DNA of 5,962 bases. It comes from an uncultured Armatimonadota bacterium (GTDB lineage: Bacteria > Armatimonadota > Fimbriimonadia > Fimbriimonadales > Fimbriimonadaceae). The stretch's first letter is position 1. Every line of letters begins with the position of its first letter. Shown here piece by piece: positions 5,331-5,962 of this stretch. The notes beneath the pieces are model-generated. The model ran no database searches and was not told where the DNA came from. It worked only from the letters and a program-made list of their open reading frames with translations. The stretch covers positions 1 through 5,962 of the forward strand of contig CAMLEL010000168.1 in NCBI GenBank assembly GCA_946478935.1, written 5' to 3'. The position numbers were made by a program, and so were the translations under genes.

Positions 5331-5962
5331 ATGCAGACGGTGGATGTGACCATCATTGGCGGCGGACCAGTGGGTCTGTTCGCCGCTTTTTATGCCGGCC
5401 TTCGTGGAATGTCGGTGCGAATCATCGATTCGCTGCCTGAACTCGGCGGACAGCTCACGGCGCTGTATCCAGAAAAGTACGTTTATGATATGCCGGGCTT
5501 TCCAAAAGTCTTGGCCAAGGACCTCGCCCGCGAACTGATCGAACAGGGAACGCAGTTTCAACCCGACCTGGTGCTCGAGGAAACCGCCGAAGAAATCGAG
5601 AAGATGGATGAGGGCTGGCTGATCACAACCGCCAAAGGCACAAAGCTTCCCACAAGAACCGTCATCATCTCGGCCGGCGCTGGCGCCTTCCAGCCGACCA
5701 AGATTGGCATCGAGCGCGAGGAAGAAATGCAGGGTCACGGACTCTACTATGGAGTTCGAGACAAGTCCGTGTTCATGGGCAAGAAGATCGCGATCGTTGG
5801 TGGCGGAGACAGCGCGTTCGACTGGTGCCTGAATTTGATGGACACCGCCGATCACATGATCCTGATCCACCGCCGAGATGTGTTCCGAGCCCACGAGGAC
5901 TCGATTCAGAAAGTTCTTGCCAGTCGCGTTGAAAAGAAGCTTTGGTATGCCGTAAAGGCGCT
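5331..5962 (+). CDS. Ferredoxin--NADP+ reductase, thioredoxin-reductase-like type, 5' part
   Basis: The start is ATG 5331, preceded by GGGGGTGA; the gene runs off the right edge with 210 residues visible of the roughly 330-350 usual for the family. The FAD-binding motif IIGGGPVGLFAAFYAG (8-23) is followed by ELGGQLTALYPEKYVYDMPGFP (37-58), a signature of the YumC-type flavoenzymes. The NADPH-binding motif is AIVGGGDSAFDW (153-164), preceded by YYGVRDKSVFMGKK. The CxxC redox pair that true thioredoxin reductases carry in this domain is absent, which supports ferredoxin-NADP+ reductase. The enzyme moves electrons between NADPH and ferredoxin or flavodoxin in the cytosol through FAD. It lies 50 bases after the response-regulator stop, so co-transcription is possible. 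The C-terminal part is missing only because the window ends. Confidence 0.92.
   Translation, partial: MQTVDVTIIGGGPVGLFAAFYAGLRGMSVRIIDSLPELGGQLTALYPEKYVYDMPGFPKVLAKDLARELIEQGTQFQPDLVLEETAEEIEKMDEGWLITTAKGTKLPTRTVIISAGAGAFQPTKIGIEREEEMQGHGLYYGVRDKSVFMGKKIAIVGGGDSAFDWCLNLMDTADHMILIHRRDVFRAHEDSIQKVLASRVEKKLWYAVKA

Noticed and set aside
5277..5894. Minus-strand open frame of 205 codons
   Set aside because: It is the complement of the ferredoxin-NADP+ reductase gene, whose cofactor-binding motifs are clear. The antisense translation shows nothing recognisable.
1..5962. CRISPR array, insertion sequence or tandem repeats
   Set aside because: Reading both strands showed no regularly spaced repeats, terminal inverted repeats or transposase motifs.

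Overview
The window looks like ordinary chromosomal DNA from a moderately GC-rich, free-living bacterium. It holds seven protein genes, two of them cut by the window edges, and one tRNA gene. Initiation codons are varied: TTG is strongly supported for one gene and likely for another. The gene content and the style of the proteins remind me of Armatimonadota (Fimbriimonas-like), but this is an impression that only a database search could test. I see no insertion sequence, integrase, CRISPR array, phage gene or rRNA.

Left part (1-1113): a secreted subtilisin-family (S8) protease precursor runs leftwards off the window. Its signal peptide, propeptide and catalytic Asp are visible. Across a 203-base intergenic region lies a divergent small membrane protein of the DUF4870/Tic20-like type (646-1113).

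Middle part, minus strand (3225 down to 1110): a GAF-domain protein related to free-methionine-(R)-sulfoxide reductase, a tRNA-Ser(UGA) with a long variable arm and encoded CCA, and a roughly 509-residue protein resembling a divergent clan GH-D (alpha-galactosidase-like) TIM-barrel protein. All three are in the same orientation with gaps of only 21 and about 27 bases. The last gene converges on the membrane-protein gene, and their stop codons share TTAA.

Right part, plus strand (3318-5962): an uncharacterised 376-residue protein has two RnfC-like/biotinyl-lipoyl-like beta-barrel segments and a C-terminal KOW-like segment. It starts at TTG after a good Shine-Dalgarno sequence. It is followed by an OmpR/PhoB-type response regulator without an adjacent kinase in the window, then by the 5' two-thirds of a thioredoxin-reductase-like ferredoxin-NADP+ reductase.

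These genes do not form one obvious pathway. Two have a redox theme (the sulfoxide-reductase-like GAF protein and the ferredoxin-NADP+ reductase). The most unusual items are the uncharacterised barrel/KOW protein, the tRNA-Ser with a U at the discriminator position, the tRNA wedged between two protein genes, and the divergent glycosidase-like protein. I did not find a convincing new multi-gene system.
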